From Gonapodya prolifera JEL478 (taxonomy: Eukaryota; Monoblepharomycota; Monoblepharidomycetes; Monoblepharidales; Gonapodyaceae), in NCBI GenBank assembly GCA_001574975.1, contig KQ965757.1, positions 394,239-423,309 on the forward strand: 29,071 nucleotides of DNA, read 5' to 3'. Position numbers and translations under genes: made by a program. Shown in pieces: positions 1 to 11,500 of the stretch. Numbering within the stretch: the stretch's first letter is position 1; each line of letters begins with the position of its first letter. A model generated the notes under the pieces. That model was not told where the DNA came from. It ran no database searches and saw only the letters and a list, made by a program, of their open reading frames with translations.

Positions 1-1277
1 ACCTTTGGCCTTATCTGTCTCTTGCAATTGTAACAGGTCTGTAAAATCTGTGTGATTATCCGCAGGAGCCCACAGAAACATGACACATTCAAGAGTTTCT
101 GCAAGCAGCATAACCTCCCCCCTCTGGATCTCAAACTTGATGTGAGTACCTGCTGGAACTCTTCATTTGCTATGCTTGCACAAGCATATCATCTCCATGA
201 GGTATGTCTTCCAATTTTCCTTCACATGGTACAAGCTGAAACCTTGATTCTTCTGAACTCTTTAGGCACTGGATGCCATGTGTAGCAATCCTGACTACCC
301 AGAGCTACAAAAGCTCTGCCTCTCCACCAGTGACTGGGCTCTCATCAAATCTATGTGCACCCATCTTCTGAGCATCTTCAATGATGTGTCAACCAAGGTT
401 AGCAGATCAACCTATGCTACACTCCACACTGTCATTCCAGCATTCAATGACCTCTTTAAGTGGCTTGAGAAAACACAGTGCCATGGACCCCTTTTGCAGA
501 TCAGAGTGGCAGCAGAGCAAGCTCTTGGTGTTCTTAAGAAGTACTATGCCAAGAGTGATGAGTCACCAATGTTTGTTCTGGCAGTCTGTGAGTGTATCAG
601 GTCATGTTAGTTTGCTTCAATGCTCTGAACAATTGTTTGTAGTCCTTGATCCAAAAGAATGATTTGAATACTTTAAGGGAGATGACTGGGAAGATTACTG
701 TGATGGAATTTGGGACACCATCAACAACAATTTTGATCGCAGCTATTGCACCCATGTATCTACTCCAGGAGGTTCTTCCAGTTCCACAGAGCTGCCAACA
801 CAAAGATTTACCTGGTCAACCAATCTCATATCTTCAGCAAAGCACCGTAGAGTGGAAGAGGTAGACCAGCTCAAGTTATACTGTGATGCACCATTATCAC
901 CTCTTGGTGTTGACCCACTTGAGTTTTGGAGCATGGGTACACTATTGGATGTCTGTTATATTGTTGGTCTCACAGGTTTGTTCAAGTCTGACCCAGAAGC
1001 AAGGTGATTACCTGACTTTGCTTGTATGGCACGTGACTACCTTGCCATTCCTGCCACCAGTGTGCCTTCTTAGCGTTTGTTCTCTGCCTCCTCAAGTGTT
1101 TTCAGCAAGAAGCGTGCCAGTTTAAAACCAGAATCAGTGAGGCGGTCAGTTTGTCTTGGTGACTGGTGGAAGGATCGCAATGGACATGAGCATAAGAGAT
1201 CTGCTATCACTCTTGGGGATGAGAAATGGGAGGAATTGCTAGACAGTGATATGGATAGCCTTAGTGGAGAAGAATAG
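1..1277 (+). mobile_element. Degenerate hAT-family transposase (partial, 5' end outside window)
   Basis: The plus strand carries the central and C-terminal parts of a hAT (Ac-like) DNA transposase. Near position 150 it reads LKLDVSTCWNSSFAML, matching the family's conserved DVxTRWNS block. Near 1000-1130 it reads CMARDYLAIPATS followed by RLFSASSSVFSKKR, the hallmark of the C-terminal hAT dimerisation domain. A GTATGT...TTTAG intron (about 202-265) joins the first two blocks in phase, and a second intron probably ends near 641. The reading frame then meets stops at 660-662 (TGA), 1005-1007 (TGA) and 1071-1073 (TAG, where the family usually has Glu in SERxFS). The copy is therefore inactive. 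It ends with an acidic tail at 1277. The N-terminal zinc finger would lie left of the window. Confidence 0.85.
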
Positions 1278-1445
1278 GAATGTATTCGATCAACTATTCG
1301 ACATTCAATTCAAGGAACCTCCTATTTGATTCGAAGAAAAATTTTAGTATTCAGTGTTCAATTCAAAGAAAATATTTTTGAATTTGAGTTCAAAGGACCA
1401 AATAAAATAGTGTCAGAATTTGCTTTGTATTCGGTTCGTCATGGC
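1278..1445. repeat. AT-rich tract with reiterated TTCAATTCAA / ATTCGA words, probable hAT 3' subterminal region
   Basis: Directly after the transposase remnant the sequence becomes AT-rich. TTCAATTCAA occurs twice (in 1308-1320 and again near 1348-1358), and ATTCGA or ATTCGG words recur several times. hAT elements are known to carry reiterated short transposase-binding motifs near their ends, so this is probably the right subterminal region. I did not identify a terminal inverted repeat or the 8-bp target duplication. Confidence 0.45.
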
Positions 1446-2525
1446 ATGATTCCAGAGGGTTGTGAGGTCCCTTCCTGACATAAGCATTCCGGATAGGAGG
1501 GAGAATAAGGCAAGCCACAGCAAATATCACTAATGTTTAAGTGTGATCAGTCCATTTCTTTCAGGTTGCAAGATAAAGATTGTCACTTACTTCCAGGTTC
1601 CTATGTTTGTTGAGAGATTGGGATGAATGAGTCAGAACTTGAAATCTGATTGTCCATTGAACACAAACCCGCCAAACTCGATCCAACAGGTACCCAAACG
1701 TCGCCTGCCCTATGATGACGCCAACAAAACCAAGCTAAGCTGCATGTTGGCATCATTGAAGAAGATCTTTGTCATCACTCGCTGCGGAGGTGCAAACGTG
1801 CTAAAGGTGCCTTTACAGAAGAGTTCCGTAGTACGTAACATATGAACCAGGATAAACTTGCTGAAGGAGGTAGCGGGCTGCACCTGCAAGATGGTGATCG
1901 TTGCTTATGAAACGGGGTTCTTGCAAGAGAAGAACACGGCGATGAACTAACCGGACGATGCATTTGTGTATCCATCGGCGAATAACACTGATCGGAGGAA
2001 AGGTTTCGAAGTTTTCGTGAATTCTTGGGTTCCGAGGATTGACTTCCCAAGACAACGGTAGCTCACCTGCTCCACACGCGATCACGCTGATGTAACAAAA
2101 AGGAATAGAATGAGCGGTCCAGCTGCACGTTTTCGACAAGAACGTTACCCAAGCGACTTTACTCCGGGATTGTGCTCTCGGTTCAATCGCTGCCGTTAGC
2201 CGGGAGAGCGAGCGCAGGTGTACTTCCAAGGGGACGATGCGAGGTTGAGTCGCACAACGGAGCGGACTCGGATACTGGTCTTGTGAGGGCGGTCATTAGT
2301 TTTGAACCGGGGGGTGCCTTACAAATGCTACGTCCGACGCATCCTAACATGAGACTCTTGGCAGCTTGGTACAGCCTTGGTGCCAGGCCCACGTGCGGGG
2401 TCAATGGACCAGTTATCACAACGTCCGTGAATGCGCCGAGATACAAAAATGCAGCCGGGTTTCCGAGGTACTTGCTTGGAACAGCGGCGCAATACGATAT
2501 ACCAAAAAGTAGCATTGATGCGTAG
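1446..2525. other. Gene-free stretch between hAT remnant and HMG gene
   Basis: Overlapping open frames on both strands (for example around 1813-2229 and 2172-2525) shadow each other. None shows a recognisable motif or an exon-intron pattern. I see no gene here. The right edge includes the 3' end of the HMG-box gene. Confidence 0.5.
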
Positions 2526-2531
2526 TTTATT
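2526..2531 (-). terminator. Poly(A) signal AATAAA of the HMG-box gene
   Basis: On the minus strand a perfect AATAAA lies 19 bases beyond the spliced TAA stop at 2553-2551. This position supports the unusual last exon. It is close to the stop for a polyadenylation signal, so cleavage would fall in the gene-free stretch below. Confidence 0.5.
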
Positions 2532-2550
2532 ACAGAGTGAAGTTAAAATA

Positions 2551-5252
2551 TTACTGCAAGGACACATCAGAATTCGTCGTCAAGTATCCGGGATAACGCA
2601 CACTTACTTCCTCTTCCCCTGAGTCAGATCCAGATGCATCCTCTCCGGTGTTCTCCCCACGCTGCTTCGCCTCCCATGCGAGCTTTTCCTTTTCGTACGC
2701 CAACTTCCGTTCCTTGTATCGATCAACCCAGGGCTGGAAACGGTGTGCAAGTCATAGTAACGTCAGACATGTACGAAACGATATCTTTCGAACTCACTTT
2801 CTTTTGTTCGACAGTCATGGCGTTCCACGCTTCAATTCCCTCCTTCATACCTTTACCATGCGATTTCGCGAAATCTGTTTGCACGGGTACTGGAGGACGT
2901 GGTTCTCCTTCCGCCCAAACCTATTTCGAGGTCACTATGATTACTTACGCCGGGAGAGCGGTCGCAGGTATGACATACCTTCTTCGGCTTCGCCGGCTTT
3001 TTGGAATTCTCACCCTGCTTTGCCGTCTGCGGATCGAAAAGTCGTGCTCTTATAAGAAAAGGGGGGCATTTGCCGGAAATCCACTTTTTACAAACCTTGC
3101 GTTCAAATGGTTCTTCACCCGGGTGCTCATTCTTCCAACCCGCCATGGCAGCTTGGTATCGCTTTCGATCCTCTGCACTTTTTTCTTCGTAAACCTGTAG
3201 AAAGGAAATCCATTCCGGTTTAAGATGTCAACTCGTTCGGTTCAACTCACAGCTCTTTCTTCCGTGGAAAGGGCCTTCCAAGCTTCGCCGGCTTCTTTCA
3301 CGTCTGTAATGCCGCGATCGAGCTTGAACAGGAGATATGATGTGGTTGGATGCTTCGGCACACCCTAAGAAACGCGAATGAGGGTGTCAGGATCAACAGT
3401 CAATCTGAAAACATTCCATGACCAACCTCTTTCGCAATCTTCTTCCCCGAGGTGCCAGCCTCTTTGCGAGCTTTTTTCTCTGGTGGATGCGTCTCTTGCC
3501 ATTCCCCGACGTTCAATTTGTACTTATCAAGAGCCTGTTTGTACTCGGCTTCATACTCCTGTTTCGGTGCGGTAGGCATTGCGAAGTGATTTAGCAAATC
3601 ACCAGGGAGATGCAAGCCCCTCAACGCACCTCCTTCTCTTCTTGTGGTAGAGCCTTCCAAAGTTCTGCGGCTTCCTTAGCATCCTTGATACTTTTATCTT
3701 TGCGAAACATGAAGAAGGCAGTGGGTGGGCGTTTTGGTTCCCCTTCCTCGTACATCTTTCCGCGGAAGATTCAACACAAATATCAACGTCTGCACAAAGT
3801 GTCCTGAAAACCCACCTTTCGCTTCTTCGTCGTCTTCTCGGTTGTTCCTCCCGATTCGTGGGTCGACTTCGAGTCCATCAAAAAACAATGAAATGTATCA
3901 CGAACATTCGCCGCTGAAGTGAACTCAACCCCTTACTCACCTTATCTGTTGACGAAGAGCCAGGTTGGGGGCCCGACTTTAGATGAGGAGATTGAGCGAG
4001 CGCTTTCACGGTAGTGTGGCCCACAAATGGATGGACCAACTTACCTTTTGCTTGCCATTGGGTGCGCCTTGACTGGACGAGCCCGTTGCAGTCCCAGATT
4101 GCTTTGGAGCTTTGATCGATCCCTTCAGCACAGCGTCCTCAACATCCAATCGTCGCAGAAGTTCTTCAACCCCAAGGTCCACAATCTCATCTGGGATTGG
4201 CGAAGGGTCCTGAAAATCATCGTCGTTCTCCGCAAATATCTGCTCGATGGACTGTCCAGTGGTTCTGGCGGCGCCAAAGGCACTTGCAAGAGCTGCGGCG
4301 GAGTTCGATCCAAGGCGACCAGCACTATATCGTGGTTCTCAGATTGATCCAGAACTAAAAATCACATTAGCACTACTCACCACCCACGTACGACTGTCGC
4401 CAAGGTCTTCGCCGAAAGCAACACCGTAACTGCCTCGATCTGAGCCCGCTCCTTCGCCCTTTTCTGCTCCGCCTTCCGCTTCTCCTCTTCGGCACGCTTC
4501 TTGGCCTCTTCGGCGCGTTTTTTAGACTCTCTGTCCTCCTCTTGCTTCTTCTTCCGCGCCGCGGCGAGTTTCGCTTCCAACTCCTCGATTTCCTCCGCGA
4601 CGGAGCTTGGCTCTGGGACTGGCGCTGGTGCAGGTTTGGAACCCGAAGACTTGGAAGGCTTTGCAGCTGAGGCTGTCTTTGGGGCTGGCTTTGGCGGGAC
4701 CTCCGGTTTCGATGCTGACGATGCTGCCGAGGTCTTCTTCCCTGATTTCTCGGCTTTGGCATCCGGTTTTTGGGAGTTGGACTCCTCCGCAACAGGCTTT
4801 TTGGGGGCAGCCTTCTCCTGCTCCTTCTTATCCTTGCCCTTCGCCTTTACCGGGGTCGAGGAAGTCGCTGGAGGCGAGACGGTCTTCTCGCCTGATTTCT
4901 GCCCCGCGCTGCTCGATTTCTCGATTTCCGCCTCCTCTTCAACAACCTCTTGAGCGCCCTTCGCCTCGTCCTGGTCCTTATTCTTCTTCTTCCTCTTGGC
5001 TTTGCCCTCACCATCGCCAGATGAAGGCACCACCTCCGATTCGACCGATTCGACCGATTCAACGGCGGCAGCCTTCCTCTTCGCTTGCTTTTGCTTCTCG
5101 ACGCGTGGCGCCTTGGCTGGGAGCGAATCGGTGTCGTCCTCGTCGGCGGGCACGGCGCGTTTCCCCCTGGTGGTAGCTGGTTTGGACGCGGAGTCCACGG
5201 GCGGGTCGACTTTCGCCGCCTTATTCTTGGCGCGAGTGGTGGTGGACGACAT
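2551..5252 (-). CDS. Three-HMG-box chromatin-type protein, 669 aa, 12 coding exons
   Basis: Manual splicing gives exons (descending) 5252-4381, 4324-4045, 3976-3941, 3866-3816, 3755-3630, 3558-3427, 3364-3251, 3194-3096, 3026-2979, 2920-2798, 2733-2608 and 2553-2551. All 11 introns are GT-AG, 54-74 bp, and all phases agree. Residues 1-290 are Lys/Ala/Glu-rich and disordered, with a charged coiled coil at about 218-280 (repeats of KKRAEEAKKRAEEEKRKAEQ). Three HMG-box-like units follow. Unit 1 (about 418-480) has PKRPPTAFFMFRKDK and ELWKALPQEEKE. Unit 2 (about 500-562) has PKHPTTSYLLFKLDR and EAWKALSTEERAVYEE. Unit 3 (about 588-650) keeps only EAWNAMTVEQKKPW. HMG boxes bind and bend DNA, so a nuclear role is likely; the target is unknown. 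The protein ends in an acidic GSDSGEEE. The only coding content of the last exon is the TAA stop. Confidence 0.85.
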
Positions 5253-5457
5253 TGAGTGGGGATGGAAAGGATCGATGCCGGTGTTTGATGGCGGGGGTTA
5301 TCTGGCCTACCGAAAAAATGAAAGAATAAAGAGTGTAGGTCGGTCATTAGATAGTCCCAGCAAGGCTAGTAACTAAAACAACTACTCGAACCCACCGATA
5401 AATATGTTATCAGACAACGATCGTTCTATTTAATGAAAAATGCAATATATCTACGAA

Positions 5458-7078
5458 TTACACTCCATCCCCAATAAACTTCCCACTCGGTCCCCCATAT
5501 CGCCGGTACGCCCAAAGTCCCAGGACGGCAAGTCCAACAACCCCGACCGCAAAGTACACGGTACCATCCCAGCTCGACGACATGTCCCTCCGCCGTCTTC
5601 GCTTACGCTTCTCGGGTGAATGCCCGTTTATAGACCGGTCCATGGGCGTGGCAGGTCGCAGCACGCCGGACTCCACGTCGACTTTCACTTGCGCTACCAA
5701 GTCGCCGATTGGGATTTCAGGGTGTTGGCGGTCCAGTTCGACAAGTCGCTGGATTCCCTTGTCGCCAAGTTGGGACAGTTCTTCGGGAAGGCTCAGTGTG
5801 TGGTCAAGCATGTTGGCGGCACGGAAAAGCCGAACTGCTTGACCGACGTTGCGTTGTACTCCTGCGCCGTTCGCTAGAAGACCAGGTCCGTTAAGAAGGA
5901 GAACGGCGGTGTTGTAGCAGGATTGAGGGTGTCTATCGTCAGTAAAGCAGGAGGACGTGAATGTCAGTGAAGTCAGCCCCCCAAAGAGTGAAACGCAAGC
6001 CACACACCCTAAAGCCACGGAATGCTTCCAATACTCCATCGCCATCTGCGGGTTCCCCTCTCCGATCCCAAACCCGCCCTGCAAACACATCAACCCGGCA
6101 TTGAAGCAGGCGTCCTTAAACAGCTCCGGCCTTGTTTCCCTCAAGTCCTCGACGCCAAAAACGGCTCTGTCCATCCACCGCAAAGCCTCCTTGAAGTTGG
6201 GCTCGATGCCTTCGACGTCGGGGTTCGATGGGTTCTGGTACGATCCGGCGATGGCGTAACACGCGACGGCGCTTCCGTCTTCGGCGGCGGAAAGGTAGTA
6301 GGAGTGGGAGAGTGCGGGATCGGGTTTGATGGCGTCGCCGGCACCGAGGTGGTACGCCGCGGCGAGACGGAGTTTTGCGTATGTCGAGCCCCGTTTGGCA
6401 GCTTCCTCCAGCATCCTGACAGTGTCCTTCACATCTGCGAGATGGTCCTCCTCGTAGTAGTTCGCAAGGAGGAACAACGAGTGTGAATCCAGAGTCGGGT
6501 CATCCAGGAGCTCGTCTGCAGTCGCGACGGGTTGGAGATGTGCCTGAATGCCGGATCGGATTAGGACTGGCCAGGGGATTTGGTTCGACTGGTGTTTCTC
6601 CAGATGGATGGTGACGAGTTTTCGGGGGGAATTTTTGACCTTCTCGACTTGCCTTGTTGGAGAGAAGATAAGTCAACCTGTTCGAACTTCCACCTGGATT
6701 ACCAAATCCAGGCAGGAGAGGCTCACCACAAAGACTCGAACGCATCGACCTTTCCGAACAATGTGCCCAAGATCCGGTGTGTCTTTTCTTCCTTGAGCTG
6801 CACTTCCAGTGTCGTTTCCTTGATCTTCACTGTCAAGTCTTTGGTCTATCGGAGCCAGCCCAGGGCCATCAGCGTGGTCACGGGAAATGACCCCGTCGTG
6901 TCGATTGTGGTGAGAGAATCTTGAGGGAACAGTACCGTACGACTCAACCACTCACGGAAAACGTCGAAGGCACCGACACCGTCACGTCCACATGTTTGGC
7001 CGACTGAGCGAAGGCGTAAGCAAACGCCGCCTGCGAGGGATCTGAAGCGGGAGGCAGCGGACCAAACGTGGACAGCAT
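5458..7078 (-). CDS. CS (p23/NudC-like) domain + SEL1 repeats + C-terminal membrane anchor protein, 453 aa
   Basis: Exons are 7078-6956, 6845-6727, 6652-6008 and 5932-5458, with introns of 110, 74 and 75 bp in consistent phase. Residues about 29-110 form a CS domain: DVTVSVPSTFSTKDLTVKIK, then ILGTLFGKVDAFESLWQV and KLVTIHLEKH, closely following the NudC pattern (co-chaperone fold binding Hsp90 or clients). Residues about 139-345 carry SEL1/TPR-like repeats such as AKLRLAAAYHLGAGD and AMEYWKHSVALGHPQSCYN. A basic run KRKRRRRRD is followed by a hydrophobic span VYFAVGVVGLAVLGLWAY about 15 residues from the C-terminus. This suggests a tail-anchored protein with its domains in the cytosol. The membrane (ER or outer mitochondrial) cannot be told. 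A chaperone-linked adaptor role is inference. Without the 110-bp intron an in-frame TAG would appear, so that intron is required. Confidence 0.82.
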
Positions 7079-7393
7079 CGTCTGTAGAAGTGCGTGGGGT
7101 GAAGAAAAGACGAATGGGCGGCTAAATGGGAGGCTGTTGAGCCGGCTTTGGTCGCCACGTTGAACCCACCACGTTGAAAACGTAAGTGTGCATTTCTTTT
7201 AATCAGTAAGCGATTAATTTAGATACTTTCACTATGTTCTCTTTCCTTCGGGGCGTCTCAGATTTCATAAGTGACACAGCGAGCACCATTTCCACATTTC
7301 CAGGGGAAACAAAGGAAATTTTCTATATTTATTTCCCTCAAAGAAAGCATCATTAAATCGCATACAGTCGGTTGTGATGTATATCCCCTTTCT
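7079..7393. promoter_or_regulatory. Upstream region of the CS-SEL1 gene, between two minus-strand genes
   Basis: This 315-bp gap separates the 3' end of the 99-residue gene from the start of the CS-SEL1 gene. It must hold the promoter of the latter and the 3' UTR of the former. I see no convincing TATA box. The part at 7190-7330 is AT-rich with pyrimidine runs on the minus strand. Confidence 0.4.
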
Positions 7394-7962
7394 TCACTGC
7401 TGAGTCTCGAGCCACCCACTCTTGAGCGCCCCCTGAATCATTTCCGCCTCTTTGCGAGAGTGGTCGAGTGACTGCTTGGCAGACGAAGTCGGGTCGATGG
7501 TGGCCTGGACTTCGTCCTGGATGAGGCAGGTTGAGGAGTGTGGGTTCGGTGAGTGTGGAGAGGAAGCGGGGAAACTGTCAGACGACGGGTCCGCCCGGAC
7601 TTAAAAGAGACGCACACACTCACTTTGAGCCTCTCCTGGCGAGCCTTGTCCTCCAGGTCTTGGATGTCGAGCCTGCTCTTGTCACTGGTGGTCACATCGT
7701 GACGTCAGTGATACAGCTCTTTTCAGCTAAGGGACGGTCTCATGCGCCTCCCGAGCATGGATTGTTCGAGTTTATACCCGATTGATGCCTCCCTGCGTCT
7801 CGGTTGGGCCGCTCGGGACCTCCGTTGAGAGGAAATGACTACTCACTCGTGTAGACTCGCCTGAGCCTGGTCCACGCGTCTCTGCCTCTCGTCCTCCTCG
7901 ATTTGCTTCACTTCGTCCTTTGTGATGTCGTGCTCAACGGTCGGCGTTGCGGGGGAAGTCAT
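7394..7962 (-). CDS. Small charged helical protein of unknown function, 99 aa
   Basis: Three exons, 7962-7847, 7684-7624 and 7516-7394, join in phase through introns of 162 and 107 bp (GTGAGT donors, CCAG acceptors). I chose the start MTSPATPTVE. An in-frame GTG-initiated extension to 8052 exists but has no upstream ATG. The product is strongly charged and probably helical: KDEVKQIEEDERQRRVDQAQ, DKSRLDIQDLEDKARQERLK, then QSLDHSRKEAEMIQGALKSG. There is no signal peptide, membrane segment or recognisable domain. I do not recognise the family. Its neighbours give no functional clue. Confidence 0.65.
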
Positions 7963-8592
7963 ACCTTTCAGTTCTTCTTGCGTTGAGTGATTCGGCTCAA
8001 CGCTTGCACAGAGATTTGCCGGAGCAGGCAAGTGTTCATATCGCCCGAACAAACGGAATAGAATGAAATAATTTGTTTGAATTCGTAATTCATTATTTCA
8101 GTCTGATGAGTAATGATGTTATCGACGGGCACGGTGATGATTGGTTGTCCCGGGTGGCACGAAATCTCTCATGGACTTTGTTATGCAGCACCGCGGGGGC
8201 GGAGAACAACTTTTAGCCTCTGGGGAAAATAGTGGGCCACTTTTATTACGGCTGCCTGGACCCAGGTTCCCATTTCCCGAATCAGTAGTTTGCTGGGAGG
8301 GCGAGTGTGCGGAAGGATTGAGAAACTCGGTGGCACAGGTGTGGCGCAGAGGGGTGCTTCGGTGTGGTGGTAACTCGCCCTGAAATCACGCGAGGCCTGG
8401 TAGGTCCGTCGCAGCAAACTCGCCCCTTTGCTCTCGCTAATATTCTCTACTCTTTATCTTGCGCTTCCGCCGCCGCTGCTCTCTTGCTGCATCAACGCCT
8501 TCGATCTCTCGCAACCTTTGCAAACCATGAAGACCGCTTTCAACGCCTTCGCTCCCGCCTACCACAACTACACGGTGGGCGCTGTGCATCTG
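7963..8592. promoter_or_regulatory. Divergent promoter region between the 99-aa gene and the RING-H2 gene
   Basis: These 630 bp separate divergently transcribed starts. An inverted CCAAT box (ATTGG) lies at 8140-8144, inside GATGATTGGTTG. A long C/T-rich tract at about 8430-8520 precedes the RING gene start; such pyrimidine tracts often mark transcription starts in fungi. The functional assignment is inference. Confidence 0.4.
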
Positions 8593-11500
8593 ATGGGCTC
8601 GTCGCAGTCACGGAGTGCGGATGTGGGCGCAACTGCTGGAGCGGAACACAGGAATGTGACTCAGCATGCACCGATGCTCGCGGTCGCAAGCGCAGCAACC
8701 GCACCACCCGCACCCCAGCAACACTCACAAAACAACGAGTCCATGCTCACAGTCCACGCAAGACCCTCAACAGAGTCCACCAGACGCTCTGCGTCTCGCT
8801 CTCGCCCACATTCACCTTCCGCCGGATCGGACTCGGACTCGTCGCAGGCCCACGCGAGGTCTCGCTCTCGCGTGAGAGACGCGACGCCGTACCGTCGCTC
8901 GGCGACAGCCTCGGTTTCTGCCAGGTCCAGACTCAGAGGTGGAGCCGCAGAAACTGCACGTGGCCGCAGGTCGTGGCCAATGGAAGCCAGCAGAGAGTCG
9001 TTCACCGACAGCACGCACGGCCACGGGCATCATTCGGTGAATCACAGTAATGCAACGTCCTTCTATAACAGCGAAGCAGCTGCTTTGCCACCAAGGGCCT
9101 CGTTCGCAGCCCGACCAATCTTGTCCACCACTGAAGACGGAAACACAATCGCAGGACCAGGAATTTCGGATCAATCAATGGACATCGATTCAGGTGAGTC
9201 TTCTTTCAAACTTACTCGCTCCTCTTCGGGGCCTCATCTTCGCCGATCCGGATGCCGCTCGCCGCCCGTCTTCGCAACTTGCCCGAATGCCTCAACTAGA
9301 CCCCCACCCGACCGGCAGTCTGGCCGACCTCACCGACCTCGTCAACATTGTCGACTCGCCCACGACATCTGCCAGACCTGATTATCTCGACGGTTCGAGG
9401 AGGGGATCGGATGTGGGATCTGTGGACAGTTCCGGTTCAACCCATGTCGACTCGGCATATGGTGGATCGCCCCAGCAAGCCGCTCCCATATCGGACGCCC
9501 ACCGGCCCCAGTCAGCTATGGGCGGTCCTGCGAGTCTGGTCTCGGCTCTCCTCTCCCTATTTTCATCCCCAACAATCCCAACAACCTCCACTCCCACTCT
9601 GGCACAACAACATTTGAACGCGTCCTCTGACCCTGTCGCCAGCTCCGCCACAGCAACCCCAACACCCGTACCACCCCTCGGCCGCCTCATCACTTCCCTG
9701 TTCGCTCGTCGTGCCACCACTGGCGCCACCCTGGCAGATGGCGCCACAACCGTCCCCGCACCTCCAGCTCCACTCTCCCCTCCGCGACCGTTTTCTACAT
9801 TCCGCCTCGCCGTTCCCACACGCCGCTCTTCTTCGCCACCCTCGTCTGATGATGGCAACGCAGATGTTGGGACGTCGACGTCCACCGGATCAACTGATCG
9901 CGGATTGAGCCAGGGACCTCCTGCGCAAGTACCCATTGTTGTCATCGGCGTACGTCGTGGGAACCCCAGGACGGATGGTACTTCTAACACGACAGGATCG
10001 AATGTGACTGCAGGAGCTGGTACTACGGAAACCCAGGCCAGAGAGTCTCAGGATGAGCCTGTTGGAGGAATAGCTGATCACCTACTAGTCGACGCCGTCA
10101 CTCCCCAGGAAGGATCCGTATCAGGCGGAAGTGACAGCACGTCCTCCGCGAATGCAACGAATGCTCGCGAGCGCCAGCCCTACGTTCTTTATGTCGTTAC
10201 AGGCCAGGTCAGTTTTCGCTACTACATGATGAGGTGTTCCTTATCACAAAAACGCAGTCTCTTTGTTTGTTTTTTCGTTCGTACTTTCATCTAATTTTCA
10301 TCACATTTCAGATCACGGTCAGTCCTGGTACGCCACTCATGGAAGAACTTGAGCAAGCTCGCTCCCGTGCACGTGCAAGGACCAGTCGCACAACCTTGCT
10401 GCGTACCCCTTCGCCTCCTGCCACAACTGAAGCTCGCCCCACGTCCGAAGTCGAGACCGCGGGACAGGATCGGATGAATGGAGAGAGCGGAAGTGATCCT
10501 TCACATGGTTTCAACTGGAGAGACTTGGCGCTTCTCGGTTCGGACAGTAGCTCGCGTGGCGCTGGCCGAAGTACTGACATGGACACTGGATCTAGCGTCA
10601 ACCGAGCACAATCTCTCTCGCAATCACCCACTCGTGCTGCTCAGGATGCCGGCATCGATGCTGGATCCCAGGAGTCGCCCATCAACCCTCCTACACAAGG
10701 CGATGCGGTCGATGAACAGTCAACGGTGTCGTCTGCAGAATCCTCAACGGCAACAGTTCCATCAGAACCATCCTCCCCAATTACCCGTGGTGATTCTACT
10801 ACTCGGACCTCGACCCGTGGCCCTCGATCTCGATCACCCTTTGGTGCCTCTGACTACGAGCTTCTTCTTCTTTTAGCTGAGTTGTTGGGTCCCGCGAAGC
10901 CCAGGCATGCCAAGCGAGACGATGTCAATAAAGTCGGAGAATGGGTATATGGGTTGGACGAAGGAGGAGATGCCTGGATTGAGGAAGTGAAGGAATATTC
11001 TGAGGGTGGTGAGGGTGAACATGGAGCTCAGGTGGCCGGTGAAGATGGATCGAAAGATGTCAGTATGGAAGAGGCGGTCCAGGTTGCGACCATTGACAAG
11101 GACGGCGACCAGGCGATGTCAAACGAAGCACCCCTCACGGAGGCCGCAATTCAACCCTCCTCAGTCAAAGAAATCGCGCGCATTCGACACCCCACCTCCC
11201 ATCTCCTCGCCTCCACGGGTACTTCCTGCTCCATCTGCATTACGCCCTACGCTTCTGGCGACCGACTTCGCCTCTTACCTTGCCGACATGCGTTCCACAC
11301 CGGTTGCTGCGACGAATGGCTGACGGGGTATAACAACGCCTGTCCCGTCTGCCGCGTCAAACCTGTCGAGAGCGAGTCTGCTGCTCAGCCCTCTCGTCGT
11401 TCGCCCTCGCCCTCGCCCGTTGATGGACCAACCCCAGCTGCTGCTGGATTTCCCGGTACTTCTACGGGAGGAGCTGGAAGCCCCGCCTCTGTTGCATCCC

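Noticed and set aside
2172-2525. Overlapping frames of about 110 residues on both strands
   Set aside because: They mirror each other, show no motif, and one runs into the 3' end of the HMG gene; probably chance.
2199-2970. Repeated word CGGGAGAGCG near 2201 and 2951
   Set aside because: Only about 12 bases match exactly, with a short similar tail; too short to support a repeat.
4501-5376. Long plus-strand open frames over the HMG gene's first exon
   Set aside because: They are antisense shadows of a Lys/Glu-rich repeat region and lack domains or splice structure.
6846-6955. In-frame TAG upstream of the CS domain, suggesting a pseudogene
   Set aside because: The TAG is the end of a 110-bp intron; joining 6956 to 6845 gives a continuous CS domain.
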